Assembly: GCA_020073085.1 (NCBI GenBank)
Contig: JAIQFV010000001.1
Coordinates: 310,001-374,000, forward strand
Origin: Terriglobia bacterium
GTDB taxonomy: Bacteria > Acidobacteriota > Terriglobia > JAIQFV01
Direction: 5' to 3'
Length of the DNA: 64,000 nucleotides
Shown piece by piece: positions 19,565 through 27,937 of this stretch. The notes under the pieces were generated by a model. It saw only the letters and a list, made by a program, of their open reading frames with translations, ran no database searches and was not told the DNA's origin. The first letter of the stretch is position 1; each line of letters starts with the position of its first letter. The position numbers and the translations under genes were made by a program.

Positions 19565-19593
19565 AATATAGGTCCCTCTGCCCTTAATGTCAA
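19565..19593 (-). promoter_or_regulatory. Sigma-70 promoter of the mraZ/dcw operon
   Basis: Minus-strand -35 TTGACA (19593-19588) and -10 TATATT (19570-19565) are separated by exactly 17 nt. This is the best sigma-70 match seen in the window. The expected start at about 19558 gives a leader of about 98 nt before mraZ, with the MraZ boxes at the start site. Confidence 0.85.
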
Positions 19594-19949
19594 GGGAAAT
19601 CTGTAACTTGTGCCGGAAAAATGTCCTTGGAAATGTCTGGAAGGGCCCTTTTCACACCAGCCGTTGCATGGTGAGTGCCGGCCCATCCCACAATTTGCGG
19701 TTCTGGGACCATAAAGCGGCATGAAGCGCTTGGGAAGGCGCCGCCCCCAGGATCCTCGTGTTTGATCCTTCGGGAACGCGTGCTTGAACTGTGCGGGGAG
19801 ATTTGATAGATTCGCGATGCACGAACAAAGGCGGATTTATCCTTCAAACTTCTACCACGCGGATGAAAACTTTTTCTCTCACGATCGCTGCGCTCGCAGG
19901 CGCGGGGAGTCGACGCCTGTCTTCAGATCCCTCTCATTCCGGAAGGAGC
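19594..19949. other. Divergent intergenic region between the dcw promoter and the FecR-like gene
   Basis: This region separates the minus-strand mra promoter from the next plus-strand gene. Several in-frame starts for the downstream protein lie here (19791 and 19863), so part of it may be coding if the true start is upstream. I saw no further convincing promoter or RNA. Confidence 0.4.
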
Positions 19950-21062
19950 ATGAAAAATCCAGGATCAGGCAGGCGTCCCGTGGAATGGATGCGGTCTGCC
20001 GTCGGGTGGATGATGCTGGTCGCGTGGTGTGCCGTGCTTACGGCGCAGGCGGGCAGTCCGCCGCCGGCCATCGGCCGGCTGTTGAGCAGTGACCCGGTGT
20101 CCATCGAAGGGCGTGCGACCTGGACTTCTGGCAAAGAAGATCTCGAAGATCCGAGTCCACTCGTTTTCAGTGGAACCAAGATCACCATGCAGGCCGGTAT
20201 CGCTCTGCTGCAAATGGAGGATTCCGGCGGGGTGGCAGGCTTCTGCGGACGGACTTCGCTCTCCTTGATGAGATCGAAGAACACGATGCTCTACGCCATG
20301 AACTCCGGAACCATCAGTCTTGATCTTTCGTCCTCGACGACGGATCGGGTCTTGACTCCCGACCTCGCCGTGGAATGGAAACCCATCGCGGCGGGAAAGA
20401 AACAAGGCGTCGTAAGCGTCGACTCGCGGGGAGGATTGTGTGTTCAGAATTTTGCGGGGAGCGTGAAGATATTCGATCTGCTCAACGGTCAGTCCCTGGA
20501 TCTTCCGGCCGGTTCCTCGGTGCAATTGCAGTCGGGTCAGGCCCTCACGGCCCGGATTTCGAAAGACCTGGATTGTGGTTGTACGAAATCGGTTCCTCTA
20601 GGCGCTGCTGTCACGCCCCTCACGTCGGGCCAAGCCAACCCCGGGGCGCCGAGCCCGGAACCTGCCGCAGCACCGCCACCCATTCAAGCCGTTCCCACGC
20701 CGCAGAAGCCGCCTCCAGCGTCGGCCCCCGTCACGGTGCAGAGAGATCCTCCGCCCGCCAATATCAATCCCCCCCGGGCCGAGCGTACTGATCCTCATGA
20801 GCCTCGGGTGAGCCCGCCCGGTGCATCGCCCACTCCCGCAAGCCCGCCTCCTGCTCAAAACACTCCAAGCGCCCCGGAGGGCGCCGGAGCAAAGGCCCCG
20901 GCCGAGAATGCGCCGGTCGTGTCGGCCACCATGGCGGTTTCTGCCGAGAACTTGCCAAAGTCAGCAGGTCGAAAGACGTTCGGCCAAAAGGTCAAAAATT
21001 TTTTTAGAACCATCTTCTTCATGAAGAAGAAGGCCCCTGCTCCTGCCTCAGAGTCGAATTAA
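19950..21062 (+). CDS. Exported FecR-like protein with proline-rich linker and basic tail
   Basis: From the ATG at 19950, preceded closely by GGAAGGAG, the product has 370 residues. Residues about 14-36 (SAVGWMMLVAWCAVLTAQA) form a signal peptide or anchor. The following segment of about 140 residues is beta-rich and has the FecR-type progression GTKITMQAGIALLQMEDSGG then ..MNSGTISLDLSS. Residues about 230-335 are low-complexity Pro/Ala, and the C-terminus is basic with a hydrophobic patch (GQKVKNFFRTIFFMKKK). The FecR link is a weak similarity by eye; function is unknown. Upstream starts at 19791 or 19863 remain possible. Confidence 0.55.
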   Translation: MKNPGSGRRPVEWMRSAVGWMMLVAWCAVLTAQAGSPPPAIGRLLSSDPVSIEGRATWTSGKEDLEDPSPLVFSGTKITMQAGIALLQMEDSGGVAGFCGRTSLSLMRSKNTMLYAMNSGTISLDLSSSTTDRVLTPDLAVEWKPIAAGKKQGVVSVDSRGGLCVQNFAGSVKIFDLLNGQSLDLPAGSSVQLQSGQALTARISKDLDCGCTKSVPLGAAVTPLTSGQANPGAPSPEPAAAPPPIQAVPTPQKPPPASAPVTVQRDPPPANINPPRAERTDPHEPRVSPPGASPTPASPPPAQNTPSAPEGAGAKAPAENAPVVSATMAVSAENLPKSAGRKTFGQKVKNFFRTIFFMKKKAPAPASESN

Positions 21063-21097
21063 AGATCTACCCCGAACTCCTCATCCGTTCCACTTGC

Positions 21098-21685
21098 CTA
21101 CTTGCTGAAGTCGACCTTGGGAACTTCCTTCGCGCCTTCACTCGCCTTGAAGTAGTCGTTGTTGTAAGTGAAGCCGCTCATCGAAGCGAAAATGTTGTGA
21201 GGGAAAACCTGCAAGTAGGTGTTGTAATCCTGGATCGCCTCGTTGTACCGGCGCCGCTCCTGGGCGATGCGGTTCTCGGTTCCTTCCAACTGGGCCTGGA
21301 GACTCAAGAACTGTTGATCCGCCTTCAGGTTCGGATAGTTCTCGACCACCACCAGCAGCCGGCTCAGCGCCGTGTCCAACCGGCCGTTGGCGGCAATGGC
21401 TTCCTGCGGCGATCGCGCGCCTCCCAAAGCCGCGCGGGCCGCGGCAATATCATCGAATACTTTCTGCTCATGGGTGGCATAGCCCTTCACCGTGGCCACC
21501 AGGTTGGGAATCAAGTCGGCGCGACGCTGCATGACATTTTCCACCTGGGACCACTTTTGTCGCACGTCCTCGCGCTTTTGAACCAGGCTGTTGCGCACCG
21601 TGATGTACTGCCCTACCAGGATGATTCCCACCAGCCCCACGAACAACACGACCACCAGCAAACCAATCAAGAATTTTCTTCCCAT
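21098..21685 (-). CDS. lemA: LemA family membrane protein
   Basis: A 195-residue protein with an N-terminal membrane segment (about 5-27, FLIGLLVVVLFVGLVGIIL), then the family core NSLVQKREDVRQKWSQVENV and RRADLIPNLVATVKGYATHE, followed by a helical remainder. LemA proteins are widespread and functionally obscure; they are very often encoded beside TPM-domain proteins, as here (the TPM gene is two genes upstream on the same strand). The three minus-strand genes 23338-21098 probably form an operon. Confidence 0.93.
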   Translation of the reverse strand: MGRKFLIGLLVVVLFVGLVGIILVGQYITVRNSLVQKREDVRQKWSQVENVMQRRADLIPNLVATVKGYATHEQKVFDDIAAARAALGGARSPQEAIAANGRLDTALSRLLVVVENYPNLKADQQFLSLQAQLEGTENRIAQERRRYNEAIQDYNTYLQVFPHNIFASMSGFTYNNDYFKASEGAKEVPKVDFSK

Positions 21686-21715
21686 AAGAATCCTCCAAAC
21701 CGGTGTTTGTCGAAG

Positions 21716-22435
21716 CTAGGACGCGAGCGCATCGACGCGCTCGATGACTTTCCCGATCGCCTCGAAGTACTTCTCGAACAAGGGATCCACGTCCGGATCC
21801 TTGAGTTCCACATCTCCCCTTCGAAAGTCCAGAATCTTGAGGAAGGGGGTCGCCTCGAACTTGAATTCCTCGGCCGACAATTTAAAGATTTCATCCTTCC
21901 GAATCGATGTCGGGTGCCCCACCAGGTGCAAGGCGTGACGGAAAAGAACGGCGAACGACGAAATCGATTGGGACAGCAGATGCAGGGATTCCCGCCGATC
22001 TCCTTTCACCAGCACGTAGCGGCTGCGAAGATTCAAGAGCTTTCCGCGCAACTCGTGTTCACATTCCAGGCGCTGATGGGTGTGATCAATTTCGATCTCC
22101 TTCAAGGGGTCCTGCCCAAAAAGAACACGGTGGGCGTCCTTCATGTCACTGAACTCGATCGGAAATACATCGGCCGATTCTGCGAGTTCGTGGGCGGTGA
22201 AGAACAACGGAGGCGGATTGCCGGTCCGGTTCCACCACCGGGCAATCTCGCCCGCCCGGCCCACTTTATGAAAGGTGGAATTCTTGACCACAATGAGGAC
22301 ATTCAGGTCCGAGTGCTTCGCATGATACTCGTTGGAAGCGGCTGACCCGTACAGGATGACCGATTCCAGTTCGTCACCGAATGCCGCCTGAAGTCCCGCC
22401 ACCAGCTTGTCCAAGCTTTCCTGGTACGTCTCCAT
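21716..22435 (-). CDS. Nucleotidyltransferase-fold protein with an altered catalytic motif
   Basis: A 239-residue protein. The N-terminal 60 residues match the minimal nucleotidyltransferase fold: VILYGSAASNEYHAKHSDLNVLIVV. Active enzymes usually have SDxD at this point, whereas this protein has SDLN, so the second metal-binding aspartate is an asparagine. The helical C-terminal half resembles the accessory part seen in larger nucleotidyltransferase proteins. It lies between lemA and the TPM gene, which suggests a link to that pair. Catalytic activity is uncertain. Confidence 0.75.
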   Translation of the reverse strand: METYQESLDKLVAGLQAAFGDELESVILYGSAASNEYHAKHSDLNVLIVVKNSTFHKVGRAGEIARWWNRTGNPPPLFFTAHELAESADVFPIEFSDMKDAHRVLFGQDPLKEIEIDHTHQRLECEHELRGKLLNLRSRYVLVKGDRRESLHLLSQSISSFAVLFRHALHLVGHPTSIRKDEIFKLSAEEFKFEATPFLKILDFRRGDVELKDPDVDPLFEKYFEAIGKVIERVDALAS

Positions 22436-22540
22436 CTTTTGCTCCTCGATTCACGATTCACTGCGCTGCTGTGGTCCTCAAGGGAATCTGACGCGCTTAA
22501 CCCTGCAAGGAAAACGATGTCAGCCGGTTCCGTAGGATCA

Positions 22541-23338
22541 TTACCAGCCTCCGCCCGCGCCCCCGCCGCCGCTCATCCCTCCACCGAACCCGCCAAAACC
22601 ACCGCCACCGCCTGAAAATCCGCCTCCGCCCCAGGAGCTCCCTCCGCCGCCTCGACCGCTGCCGATCAAGAAAATCAGCCACCACGGAATAGAGGATCCG
22701 CTGCGAACCGCCGGTCGTCCCATGGCGGCGCGACCAATCGATTTGAGCAACCCGAACAAAATGAAAATCCCAAAAAGGACCCAGATCCCTACCCCCGAGC
22801 CCCCTCCCCGGCTGCGACGCGATCCCGAGCGGCGAGGTGGGACCTTTAAAGTCCCACCGACCGCCGAGGACAACATCTGCACGCCCGTAATCACGCCGCC
22901 ATCGTAATCTCCCTGCCGGAACCGGTCGCGAATGATGCGGTAGATTTCAGAGGCGGTGGCATCGGGAACTTTGTCTTCGAGGCCGTATCCCACCTCGATC
23001 CACATTTGTCGATCGTTCTTGGCGATCAGCAACAGGAGGCCGTTGTCCGTGCCCTTCTTTCCAATTCCCCACTGCGCAAAAAGATCGGTGGCATAGTCCT
23101 GGACGGCGCGGTCGCCGATCGAGGGGACTGTCACGACCGCGAGTTCAGTCCGCTGTTCCCGCTCGAGTTGTACCGCCAGCTGTTCGATCTGCTGCCGCGC
23201 CGTCGGACTCAGCATGTTGGCAAAATCACTGACATATCCCTGGGGCTTGAGCGGAATTTGCGCGGCGTGCTGTATGACAGGGACAAGAAGAGCGCCCGCA
23301 AGCAGCAATAAAATCGACAACCTCAAGATCCATTTCAT
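22541..23338 (-). CDS. TPM-domain (YgcG-like) membrane protein with glycine-rich tail
   Basis: The ATG at 23338 opens a 265-residue protein with a signal peptide (MKWILRLSILLLLAGALLV), a TPM domain (about 30-155: YVSDFANMLSPTARQQIE, then WGIGKKGTDNGLLLLIAKND and YGLEDKVPDATASEI), a membrane segment (about 182-203) and a tail made almost only of Gly with Ser and Phe. This is the classic YgcG architecture. TPM domains have been reported to act as phosphatases or in photosystem assembly, but the bacterial role is not settled. It is the first gene of the TPM-NTase-LemA set. Confidence 0.9.
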   Translation of the reverse strand: MKWILRLSILLLLAGALLVPVIQHAAQIPLKPQGYVSDFANMLSPTARQQIEQLAVQLEREQRTELAVVTVPSIGDRAVQDYATDLFAQWGIGKKGTDNGLLLLIAKNDRQMWIEVGYGLEDKVPDATASEIYRIIRDRFRQGDYDGGVITGVQMLSSAVGGTLKVPPRRSGSRRSRGGGSGVGIWVLFGIFILFGLLKSIGRAAMGRPAVRSGSSIPWWLIFLIGSGRGGGGSSWGGGGFSGGGGGFGGFGGGMSGGGGAGGGW

Positions 23339-23606
23339 GTCTTCGCTCGGCGCGAATTCAACCCGAGCTGTGCTTCCGGCATGGCCACCCCTGTGAATCC
23401 GGCCTGGCGGTTGGGTTCGAAATGAATGGGAGCACAACTTCAGAAATGAAACCAAATGGCCTCCTGGATGAAGTTCCTTCGTACCACAAAGTACGTAATC
23501 CGTCAAAACTGGTTTCGTTTTTCGGCGCGGGGACGATCTGGGAAGGCTTGAAACAGGATTAACAAGATTAACAAGATTAGTAACAATCGCGGGCCGCTCA
23601 CGTGGG

Positions 23607-23723
23607 GCAGGCGTCCTCGCCTGCCTCCTTGTAGCAAGGTGCTACACACTGTTAGGCAGGCGTCCCCGCCCGCCTCATTATGACCGAGTGCTACACATGT
23701 GTGGCAGGCGAGGACGCCTGCCC
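23607..23723. repeat. Three GGCAGGCG-type palindromes
   Basis: Hairpin-forming units lie at 23607-23626 (GGCAGGCG-TCCT-CGCCTGCC), 23656-23675 (a degenerate copy) and 23704-23723 (GGCAGGCG-AGGA-CGCCTGCC). They are linked by repeated TGCTACACA stretches. This is the appearance of REP or small MITE-like extragenic palindromes. They could also act as weak terminators for neighbouring transcripts. Confidence 0.75.
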
Positions 23724-23805
23724 CACAGCAAAGATCGGTCTCCTCAATGTACTTGACGCATGTGTGAATTACAGTGGGAATGTCGTTGCGGGGCACCTAC
23801 AAGGT

Positions 23806-24005
23806 GTGAGGAGATTGGTGAATACCCAGCTAATTCAGGTTGCTTCGTGAGTCGATCCCTACAGCACCCCGATTCATCGGGGTGGCAAAACCCCACCCAG
23901 ATCGAATCGCAGCCGTTTCAACGGCTTCATGAAAAGAAACCGATGAATCGGTTCAATGGCGAGGTGGGAATGATCTTAACACCCCGATAAATCGGGGTGC
24001 TTTTA
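23806..24005 (+). repeat. 200-nt structured repeat, copy 1
   Basis: This copy aligns without gaps to 25067-25266 (constant offset 1261) with most positions identical. It contains four hairpins: CACCCCGA-TTCA-TCGGGGTG, AGCCGT-TTCA-ACGGCT, ACCGAT-GA-ATCGGT and CACCCCGA-TAAA-TCGGGGTG, the last followed by CTTTT as in an intrinsic terminator. The 12-mer CCGATTCATCGG in hairpin 1 is the exact reverse complement of CCGATGAATCGG in hairpin 3. Confidence 0.85.
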
Positions 24006-24039
24006 GAAAAAATTCGTCGCGTTCTTTGCAGGAACAACG

Positions 24040-24231
24040 TCAGGATTTTGGGGGTCGCAGCTTTCTCCTTAGCAACCAACGCCAGTAAAGCACGTTCACG
24101 ACGAGACCGATCGACGCGAGTAGTAACTGCACCAGAATGCTATGACTGAGGGACGCCAATCCAAACCACCCCGCAATCAACCCGGTGGTTATAAAACCAT
24201 ATTTCAGCAACTCGACGCTATCTTTTCTCAT
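24040..24231 (-). CDS. Small hypothetical membrane protein
   Basis: From the ATG at 24231 the frame gives 63 residues with two hydrophobic stretches (about 11-27 and 30-48) and a strongly basic end (RRKLRPPKS), consistent with a small inner-membrane protein with the positive end in the cytoplasm. There is no strong ribosome binding site and the gene sits in a repeat-rich area, so it could be spurious or a remnant. I do not recognise a family. Confidence 0.35.
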   Translation of the reverse strand: MRKDSVELLKYGFITTGLIAGWFGLASLSHSILVQLLLASIGLVVNVLYWRWLLRRKLRPPKS

Positions 24232-24404
24232 TCGAGTCCCACGCAAACTTTGATACCAAAGCCCACAGACAAACTGCACCGTGCGAGTGATGTCCGCTCA
24301 ATGAAGGATCGGGTGGATCGGGGGTCAGACTGGGACATTGGACAATTCCGAAGCGGCCTGATCTATCAGCAATGTCGGTGCCTGGCACCAACGATTCCAA
24401 ACTT

Positions 24405-24731
24405 TCATCTTGTTTGCTTTCTCGCATCGGTCTTCCCTCTCCGGTAGTAGACGATCAACAGAATCAAACCTGATGCAAATACTACCGCCCCAGCCAGGAA
24501 AGCAGCTGTCGTCCACGAATAGGCAATCCAAGCGGTAAGCGCGGCTAGACCAATGAACCATGTTGCGCAAGCCCAGTCTTTTTTCTTAAAAAACGCAGCG
24601 TCAAAGAATCCGGACGCAAAGATTCCCGCCAGAATTACCACTCGCACGGCTGTGCCGTGATGCTCAAGAAGTGAATTCCAATCCAATCCGAGCCCTAATC
24701 GCGCGATCATGGCACATTCCTGCTTGTCCAT
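24405..24731 (-). CDS. Hypothetical membrane protein
   Basis: A 108-residue frame with three hydrophobic segments (about 30-43, 54-70 and 74-95) and a basic C-terminal tail (YYRRGKTDARKQTR). The amino-acid pattern looks like a real small membrane protein and the frame is not antisense to another gene. No family was recognised, no clear ribosome binding site was seen, and it is flanked by repeats and transposase debris. Confidence 0.4.
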   Translation of the reverse strand: MDKQECAMIARLGLGLDWNSLLEHHGTAVRVVILAGIFASGFFDAAFFKKKDWACATWFIGLAALTAWIAYSWTTAAFLAGAVVFASGLILLIVYYRRGKTDARKQTR

Positions 24732-24815
24732 CTTGAAGAATTCGGGTCAGGCACCGACAATCATTCTGAATAGATGTCGGTTCATATGGGTCCATGGTGA
24801 CTTTCAAATTTCCAT

Positions 24816-24893
24816 TCACGCACCGACATTCTCCTCGCGGGAAGGGACGTGATACCAATGTCCTTCCCCCTGAACGCGCCACGGCCTCGCCAT
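24816..24893 (-). pseudogene. Remnant of a REP-associated tyrosine transposase (RAYT, Y1_Tnp)
   Basis: The ATG at 24893 starts MARPWRVQGEGHWYHV, which matches the highly typical RAYT/IS200-like opening MARP-(L/W)-R-(I/V)-x3-G-x-x-YHV. After 25 codons the frame ends at a stop, so the HUH and Tyr catalytic residues are absent. It lies between the two 200-nt palindromic repeats. RAYT enzymes are known to mobilise REP palindromes, so it may be the relic of the enzyme that spread them; that link is inference. Confidence 0.7.
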
Positions 24894-25065
24894 ATAGACT
24901 TGAATGCAGGGGAAGGTTGGACCACTCGAACCGCTTACTTCACGAACCACATCCCCATTATAGCCGCTTTGCCCAGGAAGCGAGATGAAGAAATCATCTC
25001 GAGAACCATCCCCCGCTCCGGTGCAACCCTCAATTTTCGAATGTCGGTGCCTGACACCAACGAGT

Positions 25066-25265
25066 AGTGACGAGATTGGTGAGCACCCCCTTAAATCAGG
25101 TTGCTTCGAGAGTGGATCCCTACAGCACCCCGATTCATCGGGGTGGCAATGCGCCACCAAAATCGAATCACAGCCGTTTCAACGGCTTCATGAATAGGAA
25201 CCGATGAATCGGTTCAAGGGCGAGGTGGAAATACGCTTAACACCCCGATAAATCGGGGTGCTTTT
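25066..25265 (+). repeat. 200-nt structured repeat, copy 2
   Basis: Second copy of the repeat at 23806-24005, in the same orientation and without gaps. All four hairpins are kept, and the 12-nt self-complementary pair is unchanged. The substitutions I see lie mainly outside the hairpin stems. The copy ends in a terminator-like hairpin plus CTTTT at 25242-25265, upstream of ychF. A TGTCGGTGCCTGACACC fragment (25042-25058) precedes it. Confidence 0.85.
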
Positions 25266-25396
25266 GGAATCTCAAGTCAAACAGGGCTTGGCAGGAATGT
25301 TGAAATGGAGAATCGGGCAGCAGCCTGATTCATCAGCGCTTCGAATTGTGCTAAGATGCTTCCGCTTTTCCAGCCCTGATCCTACGGAGTCCTAAG

Positions 25397-26491
25397 TTGA
25401 AAACCGGCATTATTGGCTTTTCCCAGGTGGGCAAGACCACTTTGTTCAAGATCCTCACGCACGCCCGGGTCGAGACGTCCAAGTTTTCCGGGGGCCGCGC
25501 GGAAGCGCATCTAGGAATCGCGACGGTCGCGGACTCACGCCTCGAGAAACTGTCCCAGAAATACCAGCCCAAGCGAACCATTTTCGCGACCGTGGAATAT
25601 GTGGACGTCGCCGGGATTGTGAAGGGGGACCAGAAAAAGGAAAAAGAGGCCGCGTTCCTGGTGGACCTGCGCAATGTCGAAGCCCTGCTGCACGTGGTTC
25701 GTGGCTTCGACGACCCCGGTGTCTCCTTCTCTGAGGGTTCGATCGATCCGAAGCGCGATATCGAGAATCTGGAACTGGAACTGGTGCTGGCCGACCTCGG
25801 GATCGTGGAAAAGCGATGCGAGCGCCTGGAAAAAGATCTGAAGAAACTCAAGAATCCGGAGCTGGAACGCGAACAGGACATCCTGCGGCGCTGCAAGACG
25901 ACCCTCGAAGCCGGGACGCCGCTGCGCCATCTTGACTTCCCCGCGGAAGAGAAGAGACGCCTGCGCGGCTTCATGTTTCTTTCCGCCAAACCCATCCTGC
26001 ATTGCATCAACCTGGGCGACAACGACAGCGGCGTGATCGATGCGGCGCCCTCCCGGTTTGGCCTGGAGACGATCGCCCACCAGCCCAACACGGCGGTCAC
26101 GGCGGTCTGTGGAAAGATCGAATCGGAGTTAATTGAGCTCTCCCCTGAGGATCAACAGGTTTTTCTGGCGGATTTCGGCCTGAAAGAGTCGGGGCTGGAA
26201 CGCATCATTCACGCCACCTACCAGCTTTTGGATTTGATTTCCTTTTTCACCGTGGGTGAGGACGAGTGTCGTGCCTGGACGATCCCGCGCAACTCGACCG
26301 CCCTGGAAGCGGCCGGCGTCATCCACTCCGACATCCAGAAGAATTTCATCCGGGCCGAGGTCGTCAGCTATGAGGATCTCATGGCGTGCGGCAGCCTTCC
26401 CGCAGCGCGGGAGAAGGGGCTCTTAAGACTCGAAGGGAAAGAGCACGTCGTCCTCGACGGCGACATCGTCCATTTTCGCCACAGCGGTTGA
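25397..26491 (+). CDS. ychF: YchF-family (Obg-related) P-loop ATPase/GTPase
   Basis: A 364-residue protein starting at a TTG, with GGAG placed 7 nt upstream and the P-loop GFSQVGKTTLF beginning at residue 7, which fixes this start. It shows the switch region VEYVDVAGIVKGDQ, a coiled-coil insertion (about 120-170) and a C-terminal TGS-like domain (from about 275, DLISFFTVGEDECRAWTIP). YchF proteins bind ATP in preference to GTP and associate with ribosomes; the base-specificity motif here reads CINLGDND, not NVNE-like, so the protein is somewhat divergent. Confidence 0.9.
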   Translation: MKTGIIGFSQVGKTTLFKILTHARVETSKFSGGRAEAHLGIATVADSRLEKLSQKYQPKRTIFATVEYVDVAGIVKGDQKKEKEAAFLVDLRNVEALLHVVRGFDDPGVSFSEGSIDPKRDIENLELELVLADLGIVEKRCERLEKDLKKLKNPELEREQDILRRCKTTLEAGTPLRHLDFPAEEKRRLRGFMFLSAKPILHCINLGDNDSGVIDAAPSRFGLETIAHQPNTAVTAVCGKIESELIELSPEDQQVFLADFGLKESGLERIIHATYQLLDLISFFTVGEDECRAWTIPRNSTALEAAGVIHSDIQKNFIRAEVVSYEDLMACGSLPAAREKGLLRLEGKEHVVLDGDIVHFRHSG

Positions 26492-26545
26492 GGCCGGTCC
26501 CTCTCTTTCGAACGGCCTGTCGCTGCACCATACCTTCTGACCACC

Positions 26546-27280
26546 ATGGAACTCACTTTCAGCATCTTCGCTTACGGACTGGTCGCCGCCCTGGCCAATG
26601 TCTTCGGCGGCTTTCTCATTGTCCAGCGCGAATGGCACCGGGGTTTCCTGAAATATTTCATAGCGCTCGGATCCGGGTACATGCTGGCGGTTGCCACCTT
26701 GGAGATGATCCCTGAAAGCATCAACCGGATGCGTCCGCACGCCGCCCTCCTGATCCTCGGCGGTTATCTCATGGTCCATTTCTTCGAACACACCATCACT
26801 CCCCATTTTCACTTCGGAGAGGAAATTCACTCGCACGAGGTCATGAAGCCGGCCGTCGGCCTCTCTTCCCTGTTCGGACTGATCATCCACACCTTTTTCG
26901 ACGGCGTGTCGATCGCCTCGGGGTTCCTCATCTCGCGACCGCTGGGGCTGTTGATCTTCGTCGCCGTGCTGCTGCACAAGATTCCCGAAGGATTTACCGT
27001 GGCCTCCGTCATGCTCTCCTCCGGCAGAAGCAAGCGGTTTGCAATGATCGCGGCGATCTCGCTGGGCCTGTCAACCCTGCTGGGGGTGCTCTTGATGACG
27101 CTGACCCGGCATTGGGTGAATTACGGATTGCCGGTCACGGCGGGAGTGGCTTTGTATGTGGCGGCTTCCGACCTCATGCCCGAGGTGAACAAGGAACCGG
27201 GGTTTCGAATGGCCCTGGTGGTCTTTGCAGGAGTGATATTTTTCTCGTTTACGAAGTGGCTCTTAGAGGGCGGGCTCTAG
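26546..27280 (+). CDS. ZIP-family divalent metal transporter
   Basis: A 244-residue polytopic membrane protein with about eight hydrophobic segments. The two metal-binding helices typical of ZIP transporters are present: HTFFDGVSIASGF in helix 4 and HKIPEGFTVASVM in helix 5. A His-rich cytoplasmic loop (HTITPHFHFGEEIHSHE) lies before them. ZIP proteins move zinc, iron or manganese into the cytoplasm; the substrate here cannot be told. It follows ychF by 54 nt on the same strand. Confidence 0.9.
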   Translation: MELTFSIFAYGLVAALANVFGGFLIVQREWHRGFLKYFIALGSGYMLAVATLEMIPESINRMRPHAALLILGGYLMVHFFEHTITPHFHFGEEIHSHEVMKPAVGLSSLFGLIIHTFFDGVSIASGFLISRPLGLLIFVAVLLHKIPEGFTVASVMLSSGRSKRFAMIAAISLGLSTLLGVLLMTLTRHWVNYGLPVTAGVALYVAASDLMPEVNKEPGFRMALVVFAGVIFFSFTKWLLEGGL

Positions 27281-27423
27281 GTGAAGAATAGAGTTTAGAA
27301 GAATCCCGAACGAATTGTCGCAGGAAGTCAAATCCCAATCCCAAATCCGCATTCCGAAATCCGCAATCAAAAATCCCCAAGCGTCGTCATTCCCCCTGAA
27401 ATCCTTGCTCTCAAGGCTTAAGC

Positions 27424-27888
27424 TCAATCCTTCTTCCCGGAGTCGTTGCGCGCTCCCGTGGTCTTTGATTCCACGGAGCGTATGAAGTTCACCAAATTCC
27501 AGCGAACCTCCTCGGGCAGATCGTCGAACTTGGGCATCGCATCCTTGCCCCGCGTGATGAAATCAAACACTTCCTTGTCGGTGAGTCTTCCCACCTTGCT
27601 TGGATCGGTCAAATTGGCGGGCTTGGGATGCAACATGGTTGCCATCTCACCGCTGCCATCCGCCTTCTCTCCGTGGCATATCTCACACTTGTCCTGAAAC
27701 GCCCTTTTCCCGGCATCGATGGATTTAGGGGTCGGCTTGACCGGATTTCCCGCACTCCGCTCCCCTGCCGCCTTCTGATCTGAACCTTCTCGAACACTCT
27801 CACCCCGATGGCCAAAGGAGGAGAACCCCAGGAACACAATGCTGAATCCTGCAAGGAGGAAAATTCCTATCCACCGACCCTTTCTCAT
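27424..27888 (-). CDS. Exported monohaem c-type cytochrome
   Basis: A 154-residue protein with an N-terminal signal or anchor (MRKGRWIGIFLLAGFSIVFLG), a low-complexity linker, one haem site CEICH (about residue 69) and a distal Met candidate in AMPKFDDLP (about residue 118). This is the class I small cytochrome c pattern. The redox partner is unknown. It lies 49 nt upstream of nothing recognisable on its strand and converges with the ZIP gene. Confidence 0.9.
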   Translation of the reverse strand: MRKGRWIGIFLLAGFSIVFLGFSSFGHRGESVREGSDQKAAGERSAGNPVKPTPKSIDAGKRAFQDKCEICHGEKADGSGEMATMLHPKPANLTDPSKVGRLTDKEVFDFITRGKDAMPKFDDLPEEVRWNLVNFIRSVESKTTGARNDSGKKD

Positions 27889-27937
27889 CTGATCTCATCT
27901 CCGGAAAGACAATTAAATGGCATGTCGAGACAAGCCT

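Larger units (their letters stand above)
23339..24039. other. Repeat-rich intergenic stretch
   Basis: About 700 nt without a supported gene. It contains a cluster of GGCAGGCG palindromes (23607-23723) and the first copy of a 200-nt structured repeat (23806-24005), annotated separately. The frame at 23503-23796 on the minus strand is built from the palindromes and is not considered real. Confidence 0.6.

Noticed and set aside
23503-23796. 97-codon minus-strand frame
   Set aside because: Composed of the GGCAGGCG palindromes; no coding signature.
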